DNA of 64,000 nucleotides from Chryseobacterium tagetis (GCF_016735585.2 NZ_JAERSE020000001.1:744001-808000), one strand, 5' to 3'. Numbered from the stretch's first letter, positions 45,695 to 55,454 are shown. Made by a program: numbers and translations. The notes: generated by a model from the letters alone, not told the origin.

Positions 45695-46675
45695 ATGTAT
45701 CAAACACTTGTAAGGAAAGAAGTAATGGGAATTTTGGGGAAGGAAGTAGGTTCTTTTCTGGATAAATTTTTAACGCCGATTGAAAAAATCTGGCAACCTT
45801 CAGATTACCTTCCGGATCCTTCAAGTGAAGATTTCAGACATGATTTAGAAGAAATTCAGACTTTTGCACGTGAAATGCCTTACGATTTGTTCGTAACATT
45901 AATTGGTGACTGTATTACAGAAGAAGCATTACCTTCTTATGAATCTTGGTTGATGGGAGTAGAAGGAGTAGATCAGGAAGAAAAACAAGTAGGTTGGGCA
46001 AGCTGGGTAAGAGCTTGGACGGCTGAAGAAAACAGACACGGAGATCTTTTAAGTAAATATCTTTATCTGTGCGGAAGAGTAAATATGAGAGAAGTTGAAG
46101 TGACTACTCAATATCTTATCAATGACGGTTTCGATCTGGGAACAAGCATGGATCCTTACAGAAACTTTGTCTATACAAGTTTTCAGGAAACAGCTACCAA
46201 TATCTCTCACAGAAGAGTAGGAACGTTGGCAAAACAATCAGGAAACGGAAAACTGGCAAAAATGTGTGGGGTGATTGCGGCAGATGAAGCAAGACATGCT
46301 AAAGCATATAAGCATTTCGTTGCAAAAATTCTAGAAATCGATCCTTCAGAAATGATTTTAGCATTTGAAGATATGATGCGTAAAAAAATCGTGATGCCTG
46401 CTCACATGATGAGACAGTCTGGTCAGAAAGCAGGTGAGCTATGGGGACATTTCTCAGATGCTGCTCAGAGATGTATGGTATATACAGGACAGGATTACAT
46501 CAATATCTTAAAAGATTTGTTGGATGAATGGAAGATTGAACATGTAAAAGGTCTTAATGAAAAAGCTGAAAAAGCACAGGAATATCTTATGAAACTTCCT
46601 TCAAGACTTCAGAAAATTACAGACAGAATTTCTACACCGGATTTACAATTCCAGTTCAATTGGGTGAAAAGTTAG
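45695..46675 (+). CDS. Acyl-ACP desaturase
   Basis: 326 residues of the plant-type soluble stearoyl-ACP desaturase family, which introduces a cis double bond using a di-iron centre. The two iron motifs are EENRHG (near residue 113) and DEARHA (near 196). Length and the opening (LDKFLTPIEKIWQPSDYLPD) match the family. It would adjust membrane lipid unsaturation. Confidence 0.92.
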   Translation: MYQTLVRKEVMGILGKEVGSFLDKFLTPIEKIWQPSDYLPDPSSEDFRHDLEEIQTFAREMPYDLFVTLIGDCITEEALPSYESWLMGVEGVDQEEKQVGWASWVRAWTAEENRHGDLLSKYLYLCGRVNMREVEVTTQYLINDGFDLGTSMDPYRNFVYTSFQETATNISHRRVGTLAKQSGNGKLAKMCGVIAADEARHAKAYKHFVAKILEIDPSEMILAFEDMMRKKIVMPAHMMRQSGQKAGELWGHFSDAAQRCMVYTGQDYINILKDLLDEWKIEHVKGLNEKAEKAQEYLMKLPSRLQKITDRISTPDLQFQFNWVKS

Positions 46676-46701
46676 TCTATATTTATTAAATTATAAAGTT
46701 T

Positions 46702-46732
46702 AAGAGTGCTAAGTATTTTTGGCACTCTTTTT
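46702..46732 (+). terminator. Terminator of the desaturase gene
   Basis: AAGAGTGC pairs with GCACTCTT, then TTTATTT, 26 bp after the stop codon. Confidence 0.7.
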
Positions 46733-46738
46733 ATTTCT

Positions 46739-46746
46739 TATCTTTG
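46739..46746 (+). promoter_or_regulatory. -7 element of the HAD-like gene
   Basis: TATCTTTG followed by C matches TAnnTTTG, 21 bp before the start codon at 46768. Confidence 0.6.
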
Positions 46747-46767
46747 CAAATCTAAATCATAATTGAA

Positions 46768-47199
46768 ATGATGAATAATAAGAAAATTGCGGTTGATTTT
46801 GACGGAACTATTGTAGATGATGCATATCCGGCAATTGGAAAACCGAAAATTTTTGCTTTTGAAACATTAAAAAAGCTTCAGGCTCAAGGCTACAGACTTA
46901 TTTTATGGACGTACAGACACGGACAGACTTTGGATGAGGCAGTAGAGTTCTGCAAAAAAAACGGAGTTGAATTCTATGCAATCAATTCAAGCTTTGAAGG
47001 CGAGGTTTTTGACCATGGAACACAATCCAGAAAACTAGACGCAGATTGGTTCATTGACGACAGAAATTTAGGAGGTTTTCCGGGATGGGGAGAAATTTAT
47101 AACATCATTCAGGAAAGAATAGAATTTCGTGTAGAAGGCAAAGAGGTTTTGGCATATTCAAAACTGAAAAAAGAAAAGAAAAAAGGACTTTTCTGGTAA
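46768..47199 (+). CDS. BT0820-like HAD-superfamily hydrolase
   Basis: A 143-residue HAD-fold protein. Motif I is VDFDGTIVDD, motif II ILWTYR, and motif IV FIDDRN. The small size and lack of a cap match the BT0820-like group of Bacteroidota. The second Asp of motif I is present, so phosphatase activity is possible; the substrate is unknown. A second Met directly follows the first. Confidence 0.75.
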   Translation: MMNNKKIAVDFDGTIVDDAYPAIGKPKIFAFETLKKLQAQGYRLILWTYRHGQTLDEAVEFCKKNGVEFYAINSSFEGEVFDHGTQSRKLDADWFIDDRNLGGFPGWGEIYNIIQERIEFRVEGKEVLAYSKLKKEKKKGLFW

Positions 47200-47349
47200 A
47201 AAACGAGAAATTAAAAGCTAGTTTTAAATTCTGCTTTTAATTAAAGTTGATCAGAAATATAGGTGCTTAGAAGTTTAAATATAACTTAAAATATTCATTA
47301 AGTTGTAGATCTAACTTCTAACATCTAATATCTAACATCTATATAAAAA

Positions 47350-48159
47350 ATGATTCAATTAAAAACAATAGACGAATTACGTCTTATGAAGCAAAGTGCT
47401 CAGCTGGTTTCAAGAACATTGGGAATGTTGGCAAAAGAAATCAAACCGGGAATTACCACTTTGTATTTAGATAAATTAGCGCACGATTTTATTAAAGATC
47501 ACGGTGCAGAACCTGCATTCTTAGGGTATGGAGGTTTCCCTTACTCATTGTGTATTTCGCCAAACGAACAGGTAGTTCATGGTTTCCCAAGTAAAGAGGA
47601 AATTAAAGAAGGAGATGTTCTTTCTGTAGACTGTGGGGCTATTTTAAATGGTTTTGTAGGAGATCACGCCTATACTTTCGAAATCGGAGAAGTGAAACCT
47701 GAAACTAAAAAATTGCTGAAAGTTGCTAAAGAATCTTTATATAAAGGAATTGAGCAATGTATCAGAGGAAAAAGAATCGGTGACATTTCTCACGCTATTC
47801 AGGCTCATTGCGAAAAAGAAGGATATGGAGTGGTAAGAGAGCTTGTAGGACACGGAGTGGGAAGACAGATGCACGAAGATCCTCAGGTTCCGAATTATGG
47901 AAGACAAGGCAGCGGAAAAGTGATCAAAGACGGTTTGACAATTGCTATTGAACCCATGATCAACCTTGGAACTGAAAAAGTGAAATTCCATAATGATGGT
48001 TGGACGGTGACTACATTGGACAATCAGCCTTCTGCACATTTTGAACATGATGTGGCTGTAATCAACGGAAAACCAGTATTACTTTCTACATTCCAGTATA
48101 TTTATGATGCTTTAGGTATTGTAAGTGATGAAGAAAAGGCATTCCAATTGGATTTTTAA
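47350..48159 (+). CDS. map: Methionine aminopeptidase, type I
   Basis: A 269-residue enzyme removing the initiator Met from new proteins. The metal ligands are visible: Asp in VDCGAI, Asp in VGDHAYTF, His in GHGVGRQMH, Glu in AIEPM and Glu in FEHDVAV. It overlaps the next start codon by one base (TAATG), so the two genes are translationally coupled. Confidence 0.95.
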   Translation: MIQLKTIDELRLMKQSAQLVSRTLGMLAKEIKPGITTLYLDKLAHDFIKDHGAEPAFLGYGGFPYSLCISPNEQVVHGFPSKEEIKEGDVLSVDCGAILNGFVGDHAYTFEIGEVKPETKKLLKVAKESLYKGIEQCIRGKRIGDISHAIQAHCEKEGYGVVRELVGHGVGRQMHEDPQVPNYGRQGSGKVIKDGLTIAIEPMINLGTEKVKFHNDGWTVTTLDNQPSAHFEHDVAVINGKPVLLSTFQYIYDALGIVSDEEKAFQLDF

Positions 48160-48926
48160 TGAAAAAAGTAACTAAGCTTTTATTAAATAAAATCCCGCGT
48201 CCCTTACTTATAAAAATGAGTATTTGGGCACGTCCGATTATTTATCAGTTTTATAAAGGAAATAAGTTTCAGGATCCTATTGATGGTAAATATTACCGGA
48301 AGTTTCTTCCTTACGGTTACGGGAAACAGCGTGAAAATGCTTTGTCTCCGGGAACGTTGAGTTTAGAAAGACACCGCCAGATGTGGCTGTATCTTCAGAA
48401 CGAAACCGATTTCTTTACTAAAAACTACAAGGTTTTACATATTGCTCCTGAACAGGAATTTTTAAGAAAGTTTAAGAGAATGGTCAACCTGAATTATATT
48501 TCTGCAGATTTATTCTCACCGATTGTCGACGTAAAAGCAGATATTTTGGATCTTCCTTTTGCCGATGAAAGCTTTGATATTATCTTCTGTAACCATGTTT
48601 TAGAGCATATTGAAGATGATGCGAAAGCGATGAGTGAATTATACAGAGTTTTAAGACCGGGAGGATGGGGGATTTTACAGGTTCCGATGAAGAATTCTTT
48701 AGAAAAAACGTATGAAGACTTTTCGATAAAAGATCCTAAAGAACGTCAGAAACATTTTGGTCAATACGACCATGTTCGTTGGTACGGAATGGATTATTTT
48801 GACCGTTTAAGAAAAGCTGGTTTTGAGACAGAGCCTAATTTCTACTCTCAAAAATTCTCAGAAGAAGAAATTAAAAAATATGGGTTAAGACACAATGAGA
48901 TCTTACCGATAGTTATAAAAAGATAA
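48159..48926 (+). CDS. Class I SAM-dependent methyltransferase
   Basis: 255 residues with a Methyltransf_11-type domain at about 85-190: LHIAPE (motif I region), ADLFSPIVDVKADILDLPF, CNHVLEHIEDD and LRPGGWGILQVP. The target is unknown. It is coupled to map by a one-base overlap and ends before a clear terminator. Confidence 0.85.
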   Translation: MKKVTKLLLNKIPRPLLIKMSIWARPIIYQFYKGNKFQDPIDGKYYRKFLPYGYGKQRENALSPGTLSLERHRQMWLYLQNETDFFTKNYKVLHIAPEQEFLRKFKRMVNLNYISADLFSPIVDVKADILDLPFADESFDIIFCNHVLEHIEDDAKAMSELYRVLRPGGWGILQVPMKNSLEKTYEDFSIKDPKERQKHFGQYDHVRWYGMDYFDRLRKAGFETEPNFYSQKFSEEEIKKYGLRHNEILPIVIKR

Positions 48927-48929
48927 AAC

Positions 48930-48960
48930 AAAAGGGCTTCGAAATTTGAAGCCCTTTTTA
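48930..48960 (+). terminator. Terminator of map-methyltransferase operon
   Basis: AAAAGGGCTTC pairs with GAAGCCCTTTT (loop GAAATTT), then TTA. It may also serve the convergent SMR gene. Confidence 0.85.
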
Positions 48961-48977
48961 TATGTTTTAAAGTCTGA

Positions 48978-49304
48978 TTAGTGAGAAACGGCTTTCAGAC
49001 CAACCACAGAACCGATTAAAGTGACAATAAAGAAGATTCTCCAAAAGCTTACCGGATCTTTAAAAAAGAAAATTCCCATTAAGGCAGTTCCTACAGCGCC
49101 AATTCCTGTCCATACTGCATAGGCGGTCCCGATCGGTAGGGTTTGTGTAGCTTTAATCAATAATACCATGCTGATGGTCATTGTTATAAGGAAACCCGTA
49201 AACCAAAGATACATGGGAGTTCCTGTTGTTTCTTTTACTTTTCCCAAACATGAGGCAAATGCAACTTCAAATAATCCTGCGATAATTAAGATAATCCAAT
49301 TCAT
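48978..49304 (-). CDS. SMR-family small multidrug/guanidinium exporter
   Basis: 108 residues with four membrane segments, the small multidrug resistance fold. The conserved membrane Glu is in IAGLFEVAFASCLG, and the GTAYAVWTGIGAVGTALMG segment is the family signature. It resembles SugE/Gdx (guanidinium/H+) more than EmrE by its FEV-A start, but this is not certain. Confidence 0.9.
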   Translation of the reverse strand: MNWIILIIAGLFEVAFASCLGKVKETTGTPMYLWFTGFLITMTISMVLLIKATQTLPIGTAYAVWTGIGAVGTALMGIFFFKDPVSFWRIFFIVTLIGSVVGLKAVSH

Positions 49305-49532
49305 TTTTCGTTATTTTCTGCTGCAAAGTTCAGGATTCTGGCAGACTTTACATTTTACATTTGTTAAAAAATCATTAATTCTGTAAAATTATTTCAGCTT
49401 GTATTGAATTATTTTCATAAATTAGTATTAATAATTGCATATGTGTGTTATTTTAATAAAATAAATTGCGCTAAGAATAATTTATTTTACAGTTCTTTAG
49501 ACATTTCACTTAATTTAGATTAAGGTAACTCT

Positions 49533-49551
49533 ATTCGTTATCACAACGAAT
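49533..49551. other. Hairpin in the spacer before the secreted paralogues
   Basis: ATTCGTT and AACGAAT pair around ATCAC. The rest of 49305-49597 is A/T-rich with no gene seen. Confidence 0.35.
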
Positions 49552-49597
49552 GGTTTTAGTTGATTTTATAAATTTTACTTAAATCCATTATAGTTGT

Positions 49598-50394
49598 ATG
49601 GCTAGATATTTTACATTTTCTAAAGTAAAGACTTGCTTTCTATTATTAATCCTTTTTAATTTTTTACCAGCACAGGTTGGAATCGGGACAAGCTCACCAC
49701 AGGGAACTTTTCATGTTGATCCTAAAAAGAATACCAATGTAGCAATCGACAGTACAAAAACAGATGATTTTATTGTTGATAGTAATGGCAATGCTGTAGT
49801 GGGAGGATTCTCTCCACAGGCGAAGCTTGATGTTCGTGCCGGACGTATTGCGATAAGGGACGGAAGTGAAGGCCAAGGCAAAATACTTGTTTCTGATGCC
49901 AACGGAAAAGGGACTTGGACTACTCCGGAAATAATGGTAAAACCTCATTGTGGTCTATTACCGGAAATTTAGATTACTCAAATACGGATGGTTTAAAATT
50001 GATTAGTGGTAATGCCTCTTTAGTAGAAAATGAAGCCGGACTGCAAATAGATTCGGCTAATCCAAATTCTAATGTCTTAGTACCCCAAGGTTTATATCTG
50101 GTTTTAATAGATTTAAAATTACAGAATATCAATGAGTATGGAAGAGTAGAGATTCATACGGGAACCGGACAGACCTTAAACAATAAAATATATGAAATTT
50201 ATTATAGGGTCAATCTTACAGGTTCTGCTTTTATGTATAATTTCACGCAGGACACCTATCTGCATTGCGGAGTGAGTTATTTCGCCTACAACTCCAACAA
50301 TCTTTATACACAAATGCCTTACTATACACCTCCGCCGTTTGTTGCTGAGCCTTTTATATTAAATATCAGATTGATAAGACTTACCTATAATTAA
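49598..50394 (+). pseudogene. Secreted beta-rich protein, paralogue 1, frameshifted
   Basis: The frame from 49598 (signal ending FLPAQ, then VGIGTSSPQGTFHVDP) runs to a stop at 49972. A second frame, open from about 49915 to 50394, continues with TSLWSITGNLDYSNTDGL. One extra A in the AAAA near 49937 would join them (MVKTSLWSITG) to give about 264 residues, the length of the two neighbours (259 and 256). The family begins with a trimeric tail-fibre-like head (GKILVSDANGKGTW). Either a sequencing error or a broken copy. Confidence 0.65.
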
Positions 50395-50434
50395 TAAGCG
50401 TCATAATTTAATAACCATTAAAAAAAGAAAAATT

Positions 50435-51214
50435 ATGAGATTAAAAAATATAATTAGTGTATTCCTGTATTTCATCTGCTTTTACGCATACTCACAGGTA
50501 GGAATACAGACTACAAAGCCTAATCATCCATTACATATAGATGCTGCATCTAATAACAATAATCAGGACCCTTCAACGGCTGTACAAAAAGCCGATGATG
50601 TTGTAATAACTTCTAATGGCTCTTTAGGAATAGGAGAAGTTGCTCCGGATAGAAAATTGGTCGTAAAAGGATCACTGAAGATTACTGATGGTACAGAAGG
50701 GGCGGGTAAAATTTTAATGAGCAATGCTAATGGCGTAGCCTCATGGAATGGAAATGTAAACATTCAGGGGAATTATGCACAATGGGAGCTAAGGCAAACT
50801 GCAGGAATGAATTTTCCCGCTTCGGACACTATTACCCTTGGATCTACAGATCCTTCACAGGCTACACTTTCATCTACTGTAAAAATTGATAATGGAATAG
50901 GGATTACAACAAATTCTTATGGAGTTCATGTTCCCAAAGGAAAATATGTTGCTGTTCTTAATGGTGATGTACAGGGAAGAGAATATTGTTATTTACTGGT
51001 TAATCTTGATGGAAAAGAAGTGTACAGAATCGCTTATGCTGAATATTTGAGTGGAGTTTTCTTTTTTTTAGAAGTGCCAAATGCAACCGGAGGAGATATA
51101 ACTTTAAGATGGGTAAACAGACCATTGAGCGGAATAACCTATTATCAGGTTCCTACCAACAGGACCTATTTTTATACGCTGGATTTTAATTTATTAGGAA
51201 ACTTATTATTTTAA
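50435..51214 (+). CDS. Secreted beta-rich protein, paralogue 2
   Basis: A 259-residue exported protein (signal ending YAYSQV). The VGIQTTKPNHPLHIDA start and the GAGKILMSNANGVASW segment also occur in its two neighbours. The last ~130 residues are predicted beta-sandwich. Such proteins are common in Chryseobacterium, but I do not know a function. No T9SS sorting domain is visible. Confidence 0.75.
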   Translation: MRLKNIISVFLYFICFYAYSQVGIQTTKPNHPLHIDAASNNNNQDPSTAVQKADDVVITSNGSLGIGEVAPDRKLVVKGSLKITDGTEGAGKILMSNANGVASWNGNVNIQGNYAQWELRQTAGMNFPASDTITLGSTDPSQATLSSTVKIDNGIGITTNSYGVHVPKGKYVAVLNGDVQGREYCYLLVNLDGKEVYRIAYAEYLSGVFFFLEVPNATGGDITLRWVNRPLSGITYYQVPTNRTYFYTLDFNLLGNLLF

Positions 51215-51219
51215 ATAAT

Positions 51220-51990
51220 ATGAAAAAACATTTAATATATATATCATTATTTATTTTTTTATTTAGCACTACGATTAGCGCTCAAAAAATAGGAATTAAG
51301 ACCACAACACCCAAAGCAGGAACAACACTTCATATAGATGCTCAAGGGAATACTCCCACAGCAGGCAATTCCAATTGTGAAGACGATGTAATCGTTGATA
51401 ATGATGGGAAAATGGCTCTGGGAAAATGTGCTGTTTCTACGGATGCTAAACTGGAAGTAAACGGAACGTTCAGATTGTCGGATGGGGCAGCTACAGATAG
51501 AGTTTTAATGTCTGATGGTGAAGGAAATGCGACCTGGCAAAGTTTTGCTTTAGGAGATTTTAATACAACTTTTAGAGTGGCTATGGATTTAGCTTCAATG
51601 CCTTTAGGTACCTATACGATTTCTGGTACTGCTAGTTTTATAGAAAACCAATTGGAACTCACATCAGACGGGATATCAAAGCTCACTATTCCTGCCGGAA
51701 GATACCTTCTGTCATTGGCTAATAATATTGATGTTATCAATGAAAACGGGATTGTATTTATATACATTAATGGGCAGCCGGTTTTTGATAAGACCTATGA
51801 TATTAACCAGTCAGGAGCAACTTTTTATGTTAATTTAACTCAGGCTTCAGAAATAGAAGTGAAATTTCAGATAGTAGATGTAGGTACAGGATTACCTTAT
51901 ATTGCTGCGCTACCATATACAAATCCTAATGGAGGGAATCTTCACATGTGGGCTCAAGTCAACGTGGTAAGAATTCAAAGAGGCCAATAA
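51220..51990 (+). CDS. Secreted beta-rich protein, paralogue 3
   Basis: A 256-residue paralogue (signal ending TTISAQ; KIGIKTTTPKAGTTLHIDAQG; DRVLMSDGEGNATW), 5 bp after the previous gene. The three form a tandem array and probably one transcript. The C-terminal half (SKLTIPAGRYLLSLANNIDV) is beta-rich like the others. Function unknown. Confidence 0.75.
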   Translation: MKKHLIYISLFIFLFSTTISAQKIGIKTTTPKAGTTLHIDAQGNTPTAGNSNCEDDVIVDNDGKMALGKCAVSTDAKLEVNGTFRLSDGAATDRVLMSDGEGNATWQSFALGDFNTTFRVAMDLASMPLGTYTISGTASFIENQLELTSDGISKLTIPAGRYLLSLANNIDVINENGIVFIYINGQPVFDKTYDINQSGATFYVNLTQASEIEVKFQIVDVGTGLPYIAALPYTNPNGGNLHMWAQVNVVRIQRGQ

Positions 51991-51999
51991 ATAATACTC

Positions 52000-52566
52000 T
52001 CAAAGATTAATTTTTGAACGAATTCTACTCAAACTTACCTGAGTAATTCCCAAATAAGATGCAATGTAACCTAACTGAACGCGCTTAAGAAGATGCGGCT
52101 TATCTTTCATGAGGTCTTTGTACCGCTCTAACGAGGTTTTAAATTGTCTGGAAATAATCAGTTCCTCCGTTTTTATGAGTTCTTTTTCTGCGAATCTTCT
52201 TCCCCAGTTGGCAATATGAATATCCTGCTCAAATAATGCTCTCAAATTGGCAGTTTCCAGTTTATACAGCTCACAATCTTCCAGTGATTCAATATTTTCA
52301 TATCCAGGTTGATCTTCCACATAACTTTTCATTGAGATGACGGTTTCTCCTTCGCTGCCAAACCAGAAAGTAATATCATTGTTTTCCGTAGAGGCATATG
52401 CGCGAACAATTCCCTTCTTTATAAAATAAATATAAGGAACAATTTTCTGAGCTTCCATTAAACAGGTTCCTTTTGGATAAGAAACTTCCGCAATATGTTT
52501 TTTTAAATGATCTCTGGAAGAATCGGGAAGAGGATAGATATTATTGATGATATCGTCAATACTCAT
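52000..52566 (-). CDS. Crp/Fnr-family transcriptional regulator
   Basis: 188 residues: an N-terminal cyclic-nucleotide-binding fold (about 20-115, YPKGTCLMEAQKIVPYIYFIKKG) and a C-terminal HTH (ASYLGITQVSLSRIRSK). The cyclic-nucleotide contact RxS is not obvious, as in many Bacteroidota members. Its targets are unknown. It converges with the secreted paralogues. Confidence 0.85.
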   Translation of the reverse strand: MSIDDIINNIYPLPDSSRDHLKKHIAEVSYPKGTCLMEAQKIVPYIYFIKKGIVRAYASTENNDITFWFGSEGETVISMKSYVEDQPGYENIESLEDCELYKLETANLRALFEQDIHIANWGRRFAEKELIKTEELIISRQFKTSLERYKDLMKDKPHLLKRVQLGYIASYLGITQVSLSRIRSKINL

Positions 52567-52643
52567 AATAAGAACAGCTTGTAAATTCCAAAAATATCAG
52601 TTTTTTACAAAGAAATATTAATTTTTTTTAAATTATTTAGAGA

Positions 52644-52653
52644 TAAACGTTTA
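52644..52653. promoter_or_regulatory. CG-centred palindrome, candidate LacI operator
   Basis: TAAACGTTTA is a perfect palindrome with the central CG usual for LacI-family operators, in the 312-bp gap upstream of the lacI-like gene. Possible autoregulation. The remaining gap is A/T-rich and empty of genes. Confidence 0.35.
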
Positions 52654-52854
52654 ATCGAAATTAGCTTATTTTAAAAATATAACCAACCGTTTTTAGCTTA
52701 TTTATCAGTATGGTGAATTTTCAATGAATTTTTAACTAATTGTATGTTAGTTGTTTAAAGGTGAAAAAGGTCTGTTTTTTAAAATCTGCGAAAGTACGAA
52801 ATTTTTTCAAATATTCAAAGAAAATACCTATTGTTTATTAATGATTAAATCGAA

Positions 52855-52862
52855 TATTTTTG
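52855..52862 (+). promoter_or_regulatory. -7 element of the LacI-family gene
   Basis: TATTTTTG matches TAnnTTTG, 16 bp before the start codon. Confidence 0.55.
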
Positions 52863-52878
52863 TTTCTTAATCCATATA

Positions 52879-53877
52879 ATGAAAAGAGCTTCCATAAAAG
52901 ATATCGCAAGAATTGCAGGTGTTTCCGTAGCAACAGTTTCTTATGTCCTTAATAAAAAAGAAGGAAGTAGAATAAGCCAGCAAACCAAAGAGAAAATCTT
53001 AGAAATTGCAGATTCTATCAATTATGTTCCTAACAAGATTGCCAAAAGCTTAAAAATGAGCCGAAGTAAACTCATAGGATTGATTCTAGCAGATATTTCG
53101 AATGGTTTTTACTCTACAATGGCCCGTTGTATTGAAGATGAGGCCATAAAGCTTGGGTACACCCTTATTATCGGAAGTTCGGATGAAAATCCTGAAAAAT
53201 TCAAGCAACTGACCGAACTTTTTGCAGAGCATCAGGTTGACGGAATGATTGTAGCTCCGATTATCGATTCGGATGAGACCCTGAAAAAACTCATTAAAGA
53301 TGAATATCCGGTGGTTACTATTGACCGTTATCTTAAAGATATTCAGTTGCCGGGTGTTTTGGTCAACAATTTTGAAGTCTCTGAGCAGATTTTTGATTTT
53401 TTGAAAGCTAAAAACTTTGAAGAAATCCTTTATGTAGGATACAATACTGAAGTTCCCCATCTTTTGGACAGACAATATGGCTTTGAAAAGCGTTTTCCGG
53501 AAAGCGGAATCAGCTACAAAAGAGTGTTGGTAGGAATGGAAAACAGAAAAGAGGAAATCCATAATGCTCTTGAACAACAATTGGATCTTTCAAAACGAAC
53601 GGCCGTTTATTTTACAAGTAATAAGCTAGGAATTGCGGGGATGAGTTATTTTATTAAACACAACATTAAAGTTCCGGAAGATCTTTCGATGATTACCTTT
53701 GACGAAGCAGAAGCTTATGAACTTTTCCCGATAGAACTTACTTATGTGAAGCAGCCTTTAACAGATATGGCAAAAATGATCATAAAGCTGATTGATGATG
53801 AAATCACCAATTACAAAAAAGATGGCGAAAGGGTTATTTTTAAAGCCAAGCTGATCCATAAAGATTCTGTACAATAA
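52879..53877 (+). CDS. LacI-family transcriptional regulator
   Basis: 332 residues. The N-terminal HTH (IKDIARIAGVSVATVSYVLN) and hinge are followed by a periplasmic-binding-protein-like sensor domain (about 60-330, IGLILADISNGFYSTMARCIEDEA). Near-complete family length. No sugar genes adjoin it, so its regulon is elsewhere and the ligand unknown. Confidence 0.92.
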   Translation: MKRASIKDIARIAGVSVATVSYVLNKKEGSRISQQTKEKILEIADSINYVPNKIAKSLKMSRSKLIGLILADISNGFYSTMARCIEDEAIKLGYTLIIGSSDENPEKFKQLTELFAEHQVDGMIVAPIIDSDETLKKLIKDEYPVVTIDRYLKDIQLPGVLVNNFEVSEQIFDFLKAKNFEEILYVGYNTEVPHLLDRQYGFEKRFPESGISYKRVLVGMENRKEEIHNALEQQLDLSKRTAVYFTSNKLGIAGMSYFIKHNIKVPEDLSMITFDEAEAYELFPIELTYVKQPLTDMAKMIIKLIDDEITNYKKDGERVIFKAKLIHKDSVQ

Positions 53878-53962
53878 TTTCTTAGACTGTTTTCGACCGA
53901 CTATTTTAACAGATTTTAAAGAGAAGTTTCCCATTAATCGGGATAGACCGATTTTGTTTTAG

Positions 53963-53970
53963 TAACTTTG
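53963..53970 (+). promoter_or_regulatory. -7 element of era
   Basis: TAACTTTG followed by C matches TAnnTTTG, 20 bp before the start codon. Confidence 0.6.
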
Positions 53971-53990
53971 CAGTTCGTAATATAATTTTT

Positions 53991-54866
53991 ATGCATAAAG
54001 CAGGATTTGTAAATATAGTTGGAAAGCCCAATGCCGGAAAATCGACCTTACTTAACCAATTAATGGGAGAGAAGTTGGCGATTGTTACCCAAAAGGCTCA
54101 GACAACACGTCACAGAATTTTTGGAATTTATAATGAAGAAGACCTTCAGATCGTATTCTCAGATACGCCCGGAGTTCTTGATCCTAAATACGGTTTACAG
54201 GAAAAAATGATGGATTTTGTGAAAGACTCTTTACAGGATGCTGATGTTTTTCTTTTTATTGTAGATGTAACTGATAAAGCAGAACCTTCAGAGTTTTTAA
54301 TTGATAAACTGAATAAAATTCCGGTTCCTGTTTTATTACTATTAAATAAAGTAGACCAGACCAATCAGGAAGGGTTGGAAAAACTGGTTTCAGACTGGCA
54401 TGAGAGAATACCAAAAGCTGAAATTTTACCGATTTCTGCACTTAATGCCTTCAATACCGATATTATTCTTCCCAAACTAAAGTCGATGCTGCCGGAAAAC
54501 CCTGCATATTATGACAAAGATATGTATACCGATAAACCGGAACGTTTCTTCGTAAATGAGGCTATCAGAGAGAAAATTCTTTTGAATTATGATAAAGAAA
54601 TTCCTTACTCTGTAGAAGTGGTGACAGAAATGTTTAAAGAAAAAGAAGGGATTATCTTCATCGATTCTATTATTTACGTAGAAAGAGATACTCAGAAAGG
54701 AATTATTATCGGTCACAAAGGAGAAGCTATCAAAAAAGTAGGAACAGAAGCCAGATTAGATCTTGAAAAGTTCTTTGCTAAAAAAATTCACCTGAATCTT
54801 TTTGTAAAAGTGAAAAAAGACTGGCGAAAAAATGACAGAGACCTTAAAAATTTCGGGTACAGATAG
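53991..54866 (+). CDS. era: GTPase Era
   Basis: 291 residues. The GTPase acts in 16S rRNA maturation and 30S assembly. P-loop GKPNAGKSTL, switch TTRHRIFG, DTPG and NKVD give the four GTP-binding motifs. The C-terminal KH domain (IIIGHKGEAIKKVG) binds RNA. Length matches the family (about 300). Confidence 0.97.
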   Translation: MHKAGFVNIVGKPNAGKSTLLNQLMGEKLAIVTQKAQTTRHRIFGIYNEEDLQIVFSDTPGVLDPKYGLQEKMMDFVKDSLQDADVFLFIVDVTDKAEPSEFLIDKLNKIPVPVLLLLNKVDQTNQEGLEKLVSDWHERIPKAEILPISALNAFNTDIILPKLKSMLPENPAYYDKDMYTDKPERFFVNEAIREKILLNYDKEIPYSVEVVTEMFKEKEGIIFIDSIIYVERDTQKGIIIGHKGEAIKKVGTEARLDLEKFFAKKIHLNLFVKVKKDWRKNDRDLKNFGYR

Positions 54867-54934
54867 ACTAAAAGCTCAATATTCATCGTTATATTAAAAG
54901 ATTTTTATTATCTTTAAGTTTAAAATGTTATTGA

Positions 54935-55363
54935 ATGAGCTACTCAAACTCGAAAACTAATCCTATCTATGTAGATATAGTTTTATTGGTTGTAAGAATA
55001 TTTATCGGATTTGCGATGTTATCTCATGGTTTCCCTAAACTTCAACAGCTGTTGGAAGGAGGAGAAATAAAGTTTTTTGATTTTTTAGGACTTGGGCCGC
55101 AGATTTCATTGATTTTAACGGTATTTGCAGAGTTTGTTTGTTCCATTCTTTTAATCTTAGGACTTTTCACAAGAGTCGCAACAGGGATTTTAATTTTTAC
55201 CATGGCTATTGCAGCTTTTGTAGTACACGGAGCCGATTTATTTGATAAAAGAGAATTGAGTCTATTGTATCTTTCGGTTTATTTATTGATCATTGCTATG
55301 GGAGCTGGTAAACTTTCAATAGATTATATGATCGAAAAAAGAAAAAGGTCTTCAGACTGGTAA
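54935..55363 (+). CDS. DoxX-family membrane protein
   Basis: 142 residues with four membrane segments and the DoxX signature (VRIFIGFAMLSHGFPKLQQL; ISLILTVFAEFVCSILLILG). The function is poorly known; some members act in redox or quinone-linked processes. The downstream stem terminates it. Confidence 0.85.
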   Translation: MSYSNSKTNPIYVDIVLLVVRIFIGFAMLSHGFPKLQQLLEGGEIKFFDFLGLGPQISLILTVFAEFVCSILLILGLFTRVATGILIFTMAIAAFVVHGADLFDKRELSLLYLSVYLLIIAMGAGKLSIDYMIEKRKRSSDW

Positions 55364-55382
55364 GTCTTTACTATAAAATACG

Positions 55383-55412
55383 AAAAAGCAGGAAAATTTT
55401 TCCTGCTTTTTT
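55383..55412 (+). terminator. Terminator after DoxX
   Basis: AAAAAGCAGGA pairs with TCCTGCTTTTT, followed by T residues. Confidence 0.8.
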
Positions 55413-55454
55413 TATGTCATTAAATTCGTTAAATTCGTAAAAAATGAAATTATA

